Under the pieces are notes generated by a model. The model was not told the origin of the DNA, did not search any database, and worked only from the letters and a program-made list of their open reading frames with translations. Of a stretch of DNA of 38,245 nucleotides, positions 16,647 to 24,742 are shown piece by piece. The stretch comes from CAVVWJ01 sp965652025 (GTDB lineage: Bacteria > Gemmatimonadota > Gemmatimonadetes > Gemmatimonadales > GWC2-71-9). A program made the position numbers and the translations under genes. The DNA is taken from the NCBI GenBank assembly GCA_965652025.1, contig CBFGTM010000035.1, forward strand, positions 1 through 38,245, written 5' to 3'. Positions within the stretch are counted from its first letter, which is position 1. Each line of letters starts with the position of its first letter.

Positions 16647-18835
16647 CTGGTTCTATGTGCAGTGATTCGACGTCCAGTAGAGTCCACGACCACATCGTAC
16701 CGCTTGCCACGGGAGTACACGTTGCGCAAGGTGACTCGCTTCACCCGGCTCGGGAGCACCGGCGCAAACGCGGGCTCCAGCCCCTTCTCCTTCCAGCGCA
16801 AGCCGGTATACCCATGGATCACCTGTTGCAGGAAACCTCCAGCGCCGGTCACGAAGTTGACCGCATCCTTCTTGTCCGGTGTTTCCGAAAGCATCAGGAA
16901 CGGTCCCTGGAGCCAGCCGCGATAGCTGTGCGGCAGGAGGGAATCAATCATGGCCCGGTCGCCCAACTCGGCGGCGTCAACCGACAGCAGGGTGGATCCC
17001 ATCATCGCTCCGGGTCCCTCGGTCAACAAACGCCGGACGGCCTGCTCCAGCTGGGTCCGCTTGGCCCGCTCGCTCATCGGCAACCCCAAAGGATAAGTCA
17101 GCAGCGGCGTGACATCCCCTAGCGTTGAGTCCGGCGCCCCGGCATAGGTCCGGTAGAACTCGCTGGTCGAGTCGTACGGCAGGTGCAGTTTGGCTGCCAC
17201 CTCCATCCAGCGAGGATTCGGCGTCGTTCGCAGGTGCCGGCTTGCCCTGGCGGCAATCTCCAGATTGAGACGCGCAACCGCATTGGTGTAGGCGTCGTCG
17301 CTGACACCAATCAGTCCCTCCGATACCGACACAACGTTGCGAATGTGATACCGGCCATCGGCGGAGTCATAGGCCGAGCGGCTGACCCAGAAGTCCGCCG
17401 TCTCTCGAATGACCGGATAGCCTTCCCGCTGGAGCCAGCTGGAGTCTGACGTCGCCAGGAAGTATTGCCACTGCGCCAGGGCGACGTCGCCGTTGACATG
17501 GATTTCGGAGCGGGCATTCTGGATTGCGAAGTAGGGTGTAGTCTCCTCTCCCAACTCGTCTGCCTCCCAAGGATACATCGCCCCGCGGAAACCATTCTCC
17601 TTGGCATTGGCTTTAGCGTTCGCGAGCGTCCGGCTCCGGAATGCCACCAGCGCGTGAGCCACGTCGGGATGCAAGGCCAGCAGGGGAGGGAACATCCAAG
17701 TATCCGAGTCCCAGAAGATGTGGCCGTAGTACCCGGCGCTAGACAGTCCCATGGGTGGAATGCCGAGGTTGGTGCCTGAATCGGCGCTGCAGAGCAGATA
17801 GAACAGCATCGAGCGAACGACCCGCTGCAACTCCGAGTCACCCTCTACCTCGATGTCGCTCTCCCACCGCCGATTCCAGGCCCGCGCATTCGCTTCCTCG
17901 AGGGCCTTGAAGCCCCGGGCCATGCCGGCTCGGGCCAGATCTCGGGCCCTGGCAGCCAGAGGTTTTTCGGACGCTGAGACGAGGGCAGTGGAGACTTGGA
18001 AGAAGGCATAGCTCGCACCAGGTTCCGCGTCGAACGTCAGCTCCGCCATCGCGGTGTCGCCCGTCGCCACCGTGCGCACGCTGGGGTTCTTGAGCGATCG
18101 GGGCCAGCTTACCTCGATCGCCTGGGCCAGCGCGGTGGGACGCCCCTCAGGCTGGGACGTCAGGGCGAGCCAAGCTCCTAGTGAAGTTCGGGCCACCTGG
18201 CGGGACCTGACGGCCATATGCCCCGGATACCAGATGTCGCCCGGCTTCCAAGCCGGATCGGCCTTCTCCAGCCGGGCGAGCGCAAGTCGCCGTGGCGGGT
18301 GCCGGCCCAGGATTGCGAATCGTACCCCCACACGGCCGGCGTATTCGGGGGTCAGGTCCATCCGAACCACCGCCAGGGTAGAGTCGGCGCGGGACACGAA
18401 GGTTTGGGTCTGCACCGCGATCTTGCCCGCGCCGTTGCTCCAGACGTACCTAGTGAGCACGGTCCCCCGCCGCATATCGAGGACTTGGCGGTAGTCGCCG
18501 ATCGCCGCCGCGCTCACAGCCGTCGAGTCGAGCCAGCGGGTCCCGTCAGATACGCTGATCGCATTCCACGAGGGAATAGCCACAATGCGGGGGACGTCCT
18601 GCCCAGCGTGCTCGAAGAGCCCGGCACGGAAAGACGCTGATGCGCCGATACCCAGCGCCGGAATCACTACCCCGAGATGCCCATTCCCGATAAAGGGCGA
18701 CGGCATCCGGCCGGGATCAGTGGTCGAGAGCAGGAATGAGGAGTCCTGAGGGGACTGGTCCGGAGCCTGAGCCCCGAGCCCGACGGTGAGATTTAGCAGA
18801 ACCAGAGCGATCCCAACGGATCGGTGCACAATCAT
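16643..18835 (-). CDS. GH65-like glycoside hydrolase (acid trehalase / glucosyl-galactosyl glucosidase-like)
   Basis: The protein has 730 aa with a signal peptide (VGIALVLLNLTVGLGAQA), so it is exported. It matches the ATHL1/acid-trehalase side of family GH65. An N-terminal beta-sandwich begins at MPSPFIGNGHLGVVIPALG. An (alpha/alpha)6 barrel follows with GYYGHIFWDSDTWMFPP (Trp375-Asp376) and FRGAMYPWEADELGEE, and then EIHVNGDVALAQWQY, where Glu444 is the probable general acid. A small C-terminal beta domain ends with RVTLRNVYSRGKRYDV. Family members hydrolyse or phosphorolyse alpha-glucosides such as trehalose, kojibiose or glucosyl-galactosyl-hydroxylysine. The secreted location argues for hydrolysis. 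It follows the TonB receptor after a hairpin and overlaps the next gene by 4 bases. Confidence 0.9.
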   Translation of the reverse strand: MIVHRSVGIALVLLNLTVGLGAQAPDQSPQDSSFLLSTTDPGRMPSPFIGNGHLGVVIPALGIGASASFRAGLFEHAGQDVPRIVAIPSWNAISVSDGTRWLDSTAVSAAAIGDYRQVLDMRRGTVLTRYVWSNGAGKIAVQTQTFVSRADSTLAVVRMDLTPEYAGRVGVRFAILGRHPPRRLALARLEKADPAWKPGDIWYPGHMAVRSRQVARTSLGAWLALTSQPEGRPTALAQAIEVSWPRSLKNPSVRTVATGDTAMAELTFDAEPGASYAFFQVSTALVSASEKPLAARARDLARAGMARGFKALEEANARAWNRRWESDIEVEGDSELQRVVRSMLFYLLCSADSGTNLGIPPMGLSSAGYYGHIFWDSDTWMFPPLLALHPDVAHALVAFRSRTLANAKANAKENGFRGAMYPWEADELGEETTPYFAIQNARSEIHVNGDVALAQWQYFLATSDSSWLQREGYPVIRETADFWVSRSAYDSADGRYHIRNVVSVSEGLIGVSDDAYTNAVARLNLEIAARASRHLRTTPNPRWMEVAAKLHLPYDSTSEFYRTYAGAPDSTLGDVTPLLTYPLGLPMSERAKRTQLEQAVRRLLTEGPGAMMGSTLLSVDAAELGDRAMIDSLLPHSYRGWLQGPFLMLSETPDKKDAVNFVTGAGGFLQQVIHGYTGLRWKEKGLEPAFAPVLPSRVKRVTLRNVYSRGKRYDVVVDSTGRRITAHRTR

Positions 18836-18854
18836 GCTGGAATCCTATAACAGA

Positions 18855-18882
18855 CGGCGGTGGGCCCGAAGACCCACCGCCG
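18855..18882 (-). terminator. UUCG-capped hairpin between TonB receptor and GH65 gene
   Basis: On the minus strand the RNA would form a 10-bp GC-rich stem plus a U-G and a C-G pair, closed by a UUCG tetraloop. The plus strand would have a C-A mismatch at the same place, so the structure is designed for the minus transcript. It lies 28 bases after the receptor stop and is followed by TCTGTTAT, only a weak U-tract. It may partly terminate or protect the receptor mRNA and so lower expression of the downstream enzymes. Confidence 0.65.
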
Positions 18883-18909
18883 AGTGTGTGTTGCTGCGCG
18901 TTTACAGCC

Positions 18910-21615
18910 TCAACGATCCGGCAGGGCACCTCCGAAATCGTATTCAATCGAAGCCTGCAGCCGCCGGGGCAGCAGCGGCCGGGCCAGGAAGAACGGAGCC
19001 CCACCCTGAGACGTCAACCGGGGATTCCCCTCCTCCAGTCCCTTGCTCTGGAACGCATTCAAGAGATCGACGTTAAGCCGCACCCCGGTGTTGGGAAGCG
19101 CCAGGCCGAGGCCGAAGTTGAAGTAGTTGTACGAGGGCAGCTTGGTGTCGGCCACCCGGGTGAGAGGACTCTCCACGAATCGTTCGCCCACGAAATGCCA
19201 ATCGGCCTTGAACTGCAGGCCGGTTGCCCGCCGGGGAGAGTAGAAGAGAGCGAGGTTGCCGAGGGCCTGAGGCGCCAGGGCGAGCCGCTCGCCTTTCAGG
19301 TGTTCCAGGCTATCGACCCCTCCGCCCAACTCGGCTTGCATGAAGGTGACGCTACCCTGGAGCTGCATGCCTTCGAGAGGAGAAGCCACCGCCTCTATCT
19401 CGCTACCATAGGAGCGGTTGTCAGGCGATTCCCGGATGACCCAGACGGTGCCCCCGCCTGGCCCCACCTCCGCCCCCTGACCGATTTGGTTCTGCAGTAG
19501 GGTGTAGAATCCGTTCACGGTGAATCCAACGTTACCGGCATCGAACTTCACCCCTGCTTCGGCGGCTTTGACCTCGCGCGAATCAAACAGATCTACCTGG
19601 GCCTGGGCGGTCGCATTCAGGAGTTCGTCCAGAGCGGGCATCTTGTACCCTCTCGCAGCCGACCCGTAGATCGAGAACCTGTCGTTGAGCCGGTAGTTGA
19701 GCCCCACCGAGGCGGACCAGTCGGTGATGTTCGTGGTGAAATGGCGGAACGTGTTGGTGCCGAAGAGCATGAAGTCGAATCTGGTGCTGATCGTGTCGCC
19801 GTCGATGTCCTGTTTCGAGGTGTTCTCCGAATTCTGCACGTAATCGTTGTACTCCACCCGGGCACCCAGGTCGGCGCGGAGCCGGTCGGTCAGCTGCACC
19901 TCGGCGCCGAGCACCCCCGAAAGGATGGTGGTCTGTCCGGTGCCGTTGGCGTAGTTGGACAGGTAGTTCCGGAAACCGTTCTGAGTAAAGTTGGTCACCG
20001 GTGCGCCGGTCAGTACCAGGTCCAGGAAGCGAGGGTTGTTCCGCACGTCCATCAGGATGTCGGTAAAGAACCAGCGGTTTTCCTGGGTATAGTTGGCGAA
20101 GTAGCCCCCGATGTTGATGGCGTGGCGGCCGAAGGTGCGCCGAAGGCTCAGCTGATCCTGCACCGCACTGATCGGCTTCTCCACATGCCATTCACCGCCT
20201 GGGGAGACCAGCCCGTTCGGGGTGTCGAAGGGCAGGGGATTGCCCAGCGGATCATCGTGGTTGGTGAAGAAGAACTGACCGGTGACCCCGGCCCCGAATC
20301 CAAGTGAGGCCACGTAGTCCGCGGCCGACTTGACATCGAACGGCAGGATTGCGTTCCACTCCTGGTCGTTGTTCATCACCTGGGCGGTGTTCTGCAGGTG
20401 CCACTCGTCCGAGAGGTCGAACGAGGCGTCCGCCGTGAACCAGGTTCCCTTGGTGCGGAGTCCGTTATCCAGCGGCAGACTGAGACGTGCTCCGGTCGGA
20501 AGCGGAACCTGAATGTCCAACCCTTCGGGGGTGCTCATCGCTCCGTAGTCGCTGAAGCCTTCTACGTAGTCCGGATCCTCGGGATTTGTAAGCGGCAGGG
20601 GAAGGATGAACTGGTTGCGGTCGTCGAGATACTTGGCCGAGAAGCGCAGGTAGCCGTTATCCAGCAGTCGGGTGATGCTGGCCTTGAGCTGACCCCCTCG
20701 AATGCCGGGGAACCCCGGATCCCGGACCCCGTGATCATAGCGGTAGAAGCCGCCCGCGCTGAACCGCCAGTCGTCACCGAACGGGCCGTTCATGTTCAGA
20801 TCGTACCGGGCCAGGCCTTTCGTCCCGGCATAGGCCCGCATGGTTCCGCCGAACACATCGCCGCCGCTCTTGTTGATGAAGTTGACGATGGCACCCGGGG
20901 TGTTGGATCCGAACAGGGGCGAGCTGCCTCCCCGAACGACCTCCATCCGTTCGATGTTGGTATCGAAGCGGAAGAGATTGTCGGCGTTCATGAAGAAGGT
21001 GTGCATGGTGGGGAAGACGGGCAGACCATCCTCCATGAAGGCGACATACTCCACTCCCAGTATGCCGCGCATGCTGATGTTCTGGTTCACCTCGCCGCCG
21101 GAGCTCTCCACCCGGGTGAAGCCGGGAACATAGCGCAGCATCTCGGTCGTGCTCCGCGGCGCCGCTGCCTCGACCTCGGTGGCGGTCAGTGTAGTGACCG
21201 CTACGCTGGCGTCCAGATTCATCCTGGGCGTTGTGGTGCCGGTCACGACCATGGTCTGCAGCTGCAGCGGGTCGCGGCGCAGGGTGTAGTTCTGGCTCAC
21301 CTGTCCGTTGGCGGATATGGTGACACTGGCAGCCTCAGGACGGTAGCCGAGCAGCCGGGCATGCAGGGTGTGGGTTCCCGCCGGCACCCGGGGAAGCACG
21401 TACTCTCCGTTCGGGCGGGTCTGGGTCCCCAGGGCTGGCCGCTCGATGTAAATCTGAGCGCCGGCGACTCCGGCACCTTCCTCATCGACCACCCGGCCGG
21501 TGATGGTTCCGGTAGGCGGGGGAGTACCCTGCGCCACGGCCGGCGTGGCCCGAAGCGCGGGCATTACAAGTGACAGTATGGCAGCGAGGGAAGCGAGACG
21601 ATGTACCACGGTCAT
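18910..21615 (-). CDS. TonB-dependent outer-membrane receptor (paralogue of the one at 3192-5906)
   Basis: The protein has 901 aa; the ATG at 21615 is preceded by GGAGGA at good distance. Signal peptide: LASLAAILSLVMPALRATPAVAQ. A CarboxypepD_reg-like domain (TGTITGRVVDEEGAGVAGAQ) is followed by the plug (RSTTEMLRYVPGFTRVESSG, NQNISMRGILGVEYVAF, VVRGGSSPLFGSNTPGAIVN) and a beta-barrel ending IEYDFGGALPDR. Plug and many barrel segments are near identical to the first receptor, while barrel loops and the signal peptide differ. This fits duplication followed by a change in ligand. It heads the minus-strand enzyme operon, so it probably imports the substrate of the GH65/DUF1080 enzymes. Confidence 0.93.
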   Translation of the reverse strand: MTVVHRLASLAAILSLVMPALRATPAVAQGTPPPTGTITGRVVDEEGAGVAGAQIYIERPALGTQTRPNGEYVLPRVPAGTHTLHARLLGYRPEAASVTISANGQVSQNYTLRRDPLQLQTMVVTGTTTPRMNLDASVAVTTLTATEVEAAAPRSTTEMLRYVPGFTRVESSGGEVNQNISMRGILGVEYVAFMEDGLPVFPTMHTFFMNADNLFRFDTNIERMEVVRGGSSPLFGSNTPGAIVNFINKSGGDVFGGTMRAYAGTKGLARYDLNMNGPFGDDWRFSAGGFYRYDHGVRDPGFPGIRGGQLKASITRLLDNGYLRFSAKYLDDRNQFILPLPLTNPEDPDYVEGFSDYGAMSTPEGLDIQVPLPTGARLSLPLDNGLRTKGTWFTADASFDLSDEWHLQNTAQVMNNDQEWNAILPFDVKSAADYVASLGFGAGVTGQFFFTNHDDPLGNPLPFDTPNGLVSPGGEWHVEKPISAVQDQLSLRRTFGRHAINIGGYFANYTQENRWFFTDILMDVRNNPRFLDLVLTGAPVTNFTQNGFRNYLSNYANGTGQTTILSGVLGAEVQLTDRLRADLGARVEYNDYVQNSENTSKQDIDGDTISTRFDFMLFGTNTFRHFTTNITDWSASVGLNYRLNDRFSIYGSAARGYKMPALDELLNATAQAQVDLFDSREVKAAEAGVKFDAGNVGFTVNGFYTLLQNQIGQGAEVGPGGGTVWVIRESPDNRSYGSEIEAVASPLEGMQLQGSVTFMQAELGGGVDSLEHLKGERLALAPQALGNLALFYSPRRATGLQFKADWHFVGERFVESPLTRVADTKLPSYNYFNFGLGLALPNTGVRLNVDLLNAFQSKGLEEGNPRLTSQGGAPFFLARPLLPRRLQASIEYDFGGALPDR

Positions 21616-21801
21616 ACAACAGTCCTCCGTTTTTTCAGAGGTTCAGCGGTGGACAGACCTCGTGCGCGTGCCTGGGCACCCGCTGCTGTGGGAAGGTGTA
21701 AATGGTGGATTTGTCGGACGTTCGAGAACTCAAGGGGCGCCCAGGCGCAGAGGTCTGCCGGAAGACGCGGAAAACGCGTCCGTGCCATACTGCATCGGAA
21801 A

Positions 21802-21819
21802 CCCGTTGACGTCAACGGG
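21802..21819. promoter_or_regulatory. Perfect 18-bp palindrome (operator or weak terminator)
   Basis: CCCGTTGACGTCAACGGG is an exact palindrome. It lies 7 bases beyond the stop of the SIMPL gene and about 190 bases upstream of the second TonB receptor. As RNA on the minus strand it can form a 7-bp stem with an ACGT loop followed by TTT, so it could be a weak terminator. Without a longer U-tract, a dimeric-repressor operator is equally possible. The rest of the 21616-21826 gap holds the receptor SD and no convincing promoter hexamers. Confidence 0.45.
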
Positions 21820-21826
21820 GTCGGCG

Positions 21827-22549
21827 TTAATTCAGAAAATACTGAACTGTCGAAACCACCCGCACCGTCTTCTGGAGCTGGGCCCCTTCGTTCACCCCCG
21901 GAGCTTGGTCCCGGGGAAGGATCACGAACACGCCCTGATTTGCCTGGCGAATGCCGCCCAGCTCGCTGCGGGAGTCGGCGGCAAATTGCTCTGCCGCCGC
22001 GCGGGCATTAGCGGTGGCCTCCCTGACCATTGACGGCTTGAGCTGGTTGAGTTTGGTGAAGACGAAGGTGGGGCCCCCGATGCCGTACTCCCCCGTGGAC
22101 GACAGCACCACCCCCGCTGCAACCAGCTCGCTCACCCGCTGACTCGCCAGCCTGACCACGTCCGGAGAACCGCTCCGCACCATAACCGTCTGCTGGATGA
22201 CGTAGCGCGGCCCACCGCGCTCCCCGGGAAATCGGTTGGCGAAAGCGTCCGATACCTCAAGCGCCTGGAGCTGGACCGAGGAGGTGTCGATCTTGTTCCG
22301 AGCCAGGAAGGCATACACCTGGCGAGTGTTCCGGGTGATCTGCGTCTGGGTAGCCGCGAGGTCATCACCGGTGCTCACGTAGCGAAGGGGCCAGAGCGCC
22401 AAATCGGCGGTTACCTCGCGCTCGGCTAATCCCTTCACCTCGACATAGCGGTCGGCGGCTCGGCCACTGGCGAACCCGTGGCCGATAAAGAGACCACCAA
22501 GGGCAATGCCCAGTGCCAGCACCACTGCCGACCAGAGCGAACGCTCCAT
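21827..22549 (-). CDS. SIMPL-domain (DUF541) protein
   Basis: The protein has 240 aa with an N-terminal membrane anchor or uncleaved signal (SAVVLALGIALGGLFIGHGF). The SIMPL domain covers most of the rest: DRYVEVKGLAEREVTADLA, VQLQALEVSD, YVIQQTVMVRS, GPTFVFTKLNQLKPSMVREA (the typical block before the helix ATANARAAAEQFA), and a final strand KTVRVVSTVQYFLN. Family members are periplasmic proteins of unclear function, often described as oligomeric stress or outer-membrane-associated proteins. It is transcribed away from the SGNH gene, with a 228-base gap (22550-22777) in which no clear promoter was recognised. Confidence 0.88.
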   Translation of the reverse strand: MERSLWSAVVLALGIALGGLFIGHGFASGRAADRYVEVKGLAEREVTADLALWPLRYVSTGDDLAATQTQITRNTRQVYAFLARNKIDTSSVQLQALEVSDAFANRFPGERGGPRYVIQQTVMVRSGSPDVVRLASQRVSELVAAGVVLSSTGEYGIGGPTFVFTKLNQLKPSMVREATANARAAAEQFAADSRSELGGIRQANQGVFVILPRDQAPGVNEGAQLQKTVRVVSTVQYFLN

Positions 22550-22777
22550 CGAGCACGTCTCCAGTGATCGAGGCGTCGAATGTTAACGCAGCGAAATTGA
22601 GCGCAGGAGCCCGTACTCGGCCGCCATGGCCGTCAGCATCATCTTTGTGCTCCTGGCATTTTCCCCTCGGACGAGGCTCCGATCCCCCAGGTTTCTGGAC
22701 CGGCCACTTGCTTCAGGCCCAATACTGTGTGTCCCAGGCGTCGTGCGCCGTCACATGAGGAAACTCTTCGGGTCTCT

Positions 22778-23530
22778 ATGCAAGCGCTGCAACACTGGCT
22801 GAGTCTGACTGCCCTGCTCGCCGCCTGCACGGGAGGCAGCTCGCCCTCCTCGCCGGAACCAGCGGGCGCGTATCGGGTCCTCTTCATAGGCAACAGTCTT
22901 ACGGCCAGCAACGACCTTCCCGGCACTCTCGCGGCAATGGCCGGGTCGGTCGGTGACACCATCGCAGTCCAGTCGGTCACCCGTCCCAACTTTGCTGTAA
23001 TCGATCACGTGAATGGCATGAGCGACGCAGTGCAGGTCATTCGCGAAGGAAGCTGGGACTACGTGGTGCTGCAGCAAGGGCCCACCAGTCAGCAGATCGG
23101 CCGCGATACCCTTATCCTGGCGAGCCAGCTCCTCGATCCCGACATCAGGAATGCCGGGGGCCGAACCGCCGAGTTCATGGTGTGGCCGGCGAGAGAAAAC
23201 CTCAACACCTTCGACGGCGTGCTGCAGTCCTGCATAGAGGCGGCCGCTGCAGTGGCGGGGCTTTGCCTGCCGGCGGGTGAGGCCTGGCGTTCAGCCTGGA
23301 GCGTGGATCCCAGTCTGCCGTTCTATGGACCTGACGGCTTTCATCCCTCCCCATTGGGCACTTATCTGGCTGCGTTGGTGATCTATGAGGGAATCACCGG
23401 CCACGACGCCCGATCACTGCCGGACCAGGCCATCGTCCAGGGACAGCAGCTCGATGTGCCCGGAGGAACCATCATCCTGCTGCAGCGCGTGGCGCATGAG
23501 ACTGCGGCTCGATATTCCAGTTCTCGATAA
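22778..23530 (+). CDS. SGNH-hydrolase-like esterase lipoprotein
   Basis: The protein has 250 aa from the ATG at 22778, chosen because it gives a short lipoprotein signal with a clean lipobox (LLAAC, Cys17). Block I of SGNH hydrolases is clear (VLFIGNSLTASNDLP, nucleophile Ser40). Block V is GPDGFHPSPLGTYLAA with Asp186 and His189. WDYVVLQQGPTSQQ lies where the oxyanion-hole blocks are expected. Such enzymes hydrolyse esters of lipids or acetylated glycans at the cell surface. The substrate is not predictable here. It converges on the dioxygenase gene with a 13-base gap. Confidence 0.82.
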   Translation: MQALQHWLSLTALLAACTGGSSPSSPEPAGAYRVLFIGNSLTASNDLPGTLAAMAGSVGDTIAVQSVTRPNFAVIDHVNGMSDAVQVIREGSWDYVVLQQGPTSQQIGRDTLILASQLLDPDIRNAGGRTAEFMVWPARENLNTFDGVLQSCIEAAAAVAGLCLPAGEAWRSAWSVDPSLPFYGPDGFHPSPLGTYLAALVIYEGITGHDARSLPDQAIVQGQQLDVPGGTIILLQRVAHETAARYSSSR

Positions 23531-23543
23531 AGCTCGAACCTCG

Positions 23544-24512
23544 TCAGCCCGGTTTCGCACGACTTTCCAACCGAGGACTGATTCGGGGGAGGTGCTCCTC
23601 GATGACCGATCGGTTGGGCTCTTCCCAGGGCGGCAACTTGAGGGCCAGACCGAGCTCTGGCAGCGGCTCGTCTACGGTGAAGCCGGGACCTACTGTGGCA
23701 ACCTCGAAGAGGACCCCTCCCGGCTCACGAAAGTAGATCGACTGGAAGTACTGCCGGTCCAGCACCTCGGTAACGGAATAGCCCAGCTCGATCAATTCAT
23801 GCCGTAGCCTGACCTGCTCCTCCGGGCTCGTGATTGCCATGGCGACGTGGTGGACAGTCCCGAGCCCATTGCGACCCTCCGGTCCCCCGGCGCCGGTTGC
23901 CAACTCTACCCGATGCCCCGGAACATCTCCGTTTACCGCTAGGCGAATGGTTTCCTTGTCCTCGGCGATCTGCTCGAATCCGAGCAGCCCGGTCATCAGC
24001 CGGACCGTTCGCTCCGCCTGGGCCAGGCGCAGCCGCACGCTGTGCAGCCCCCGAATCGCGTACTCGGCGGCTGTGCCGCTGCCGGTCCAGGGCTCGCGTT
24101 TGTCGTCGTTATTCTCGATCAGCTCGATAGTGAGGCCCGAAGGGTCCGCGAAGCGAATGGCGCGCGAGCCACTCCAGCCAGCCGCCTCTTCAGCAACCAC
24201 GCCCGCCTGTGCCAGCCGCGGGGCCCAGAAGCCCAGGGCTCCCTTGGGCACCGAGAAAGTGGTACTGGTAATCTGGCCTCTCCCATGCTGCCCGCGGGCA
24301 ACGCCCTGTCCCTGGTAGGGGAATGTGGTCCAGATGGTTCCCGGGGTGCCTCGCTCATCTCCATAATAGAAGTGGTAGACCTGCGGATTGTCGAAGTTCA
24401 CCGTCCGTTTGACGAGTCGAAGTCCCAGAGTGCCTCGGTAAAAGTCCAGGTCCTCCTGGGCCTCGTTCACGGTGGCCGTGACGTGATGCAGGCCTAGGAT
24501 AGGGTGCTTCAT
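23544..24512 (-). CDS. VOC-family ring-cleaving dioxygenase (MhqO-like)
   Basis: The protein has 322 aa with two tandem vicinal-oxygen-chelate modules. Module 1 starts ILGLHHVTATVNEAQEDLDFYRGTLG, and module 2 starts IRGLHSVRLRLAQAERTVRLMTGLLG. Probable metal ligands are a His in LHHV (9/10), a His in TVHHVAMAI and the Glu in VLFEVAT. Length and the DERGTPGTIWTTFPYQG block match the MhqO/MhqA group, which protects against quinones and methylhydroquinone in Bacillus. It probably acts in the cytoplasm on catechol-like compounds. It has its own upstream gap (24513-24742) shared with the divergent transglycosylase gene. Confidence 0.88.
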   Translation of the reverse strand: MKHPILGLHHVTATVNEAQEDLDFYRGTLGLRLVKRTVNFDNPQVYHFYYGDERGTPGTIWTTFPYQGQGVARGQHGRGQITSTTFSVPKGALGFWAPRLAQAGVVAEEAAGWSGSRAIRFADPSGLTIELIENNDDKREPWTGSGTAAEYAIRGLHSVRLRLAQAERTVRLMTGLLGFEQIAEDKETIRLAVNGDVPGHRVELATGAGGPEGRNGLGTVHHVAMAITSPEEQVRLRHELIELGYSVTEVLDRQYFQSIYFREPGGVLFEVATVGPGFTVDEPLPELGLALKLPPWEEPNRSVIEEHLPRISPRLESRAKPG

Positions 24513-24684
24513 CGGCTCAGGATTCCCAACGTATCTCCTTTGTAACGAACGCCAGGGCTGCCAGCCCCTGCATTGCTCCGGGAGCGGTGTGGGGGAGCGC
24601 TTCCAGCTTCAACTTCCAGCCTCGATGCTGAAGCGTGCAGTGCTGAGACTGTCGTGTTGTTCGTCGCGCACAAATTGGGAACAC

Positions 24685-24713
24685 TTGAGCGGGCTCCTGG
24701 CACGCGCCATACT
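24685..24713 (+). promoter_or_regulatory. Candidate sigma-70-type promoter of the lytic transglycosylase gene
   Basis: TTGAGC (24685-24690) and CATACT (24708-24713) are separated by exactly 17 bases. They lie about 30 bases before the ATG at 24743, which has a GAGGAG SD. The rest of the 24513-24742 gap shows no other feature. Confidence 0.45.
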
Positions 24714-24742
24714 GCCGGCACGTCTTCGACGAGGAGCGCGCC

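Noticed and set aside
20398..21573. 391-codon open frame on the plus strand
   Set aside because: Lies fully antisense to the TonB receptor gene, has no family features and reflects high-GC third-position bias.
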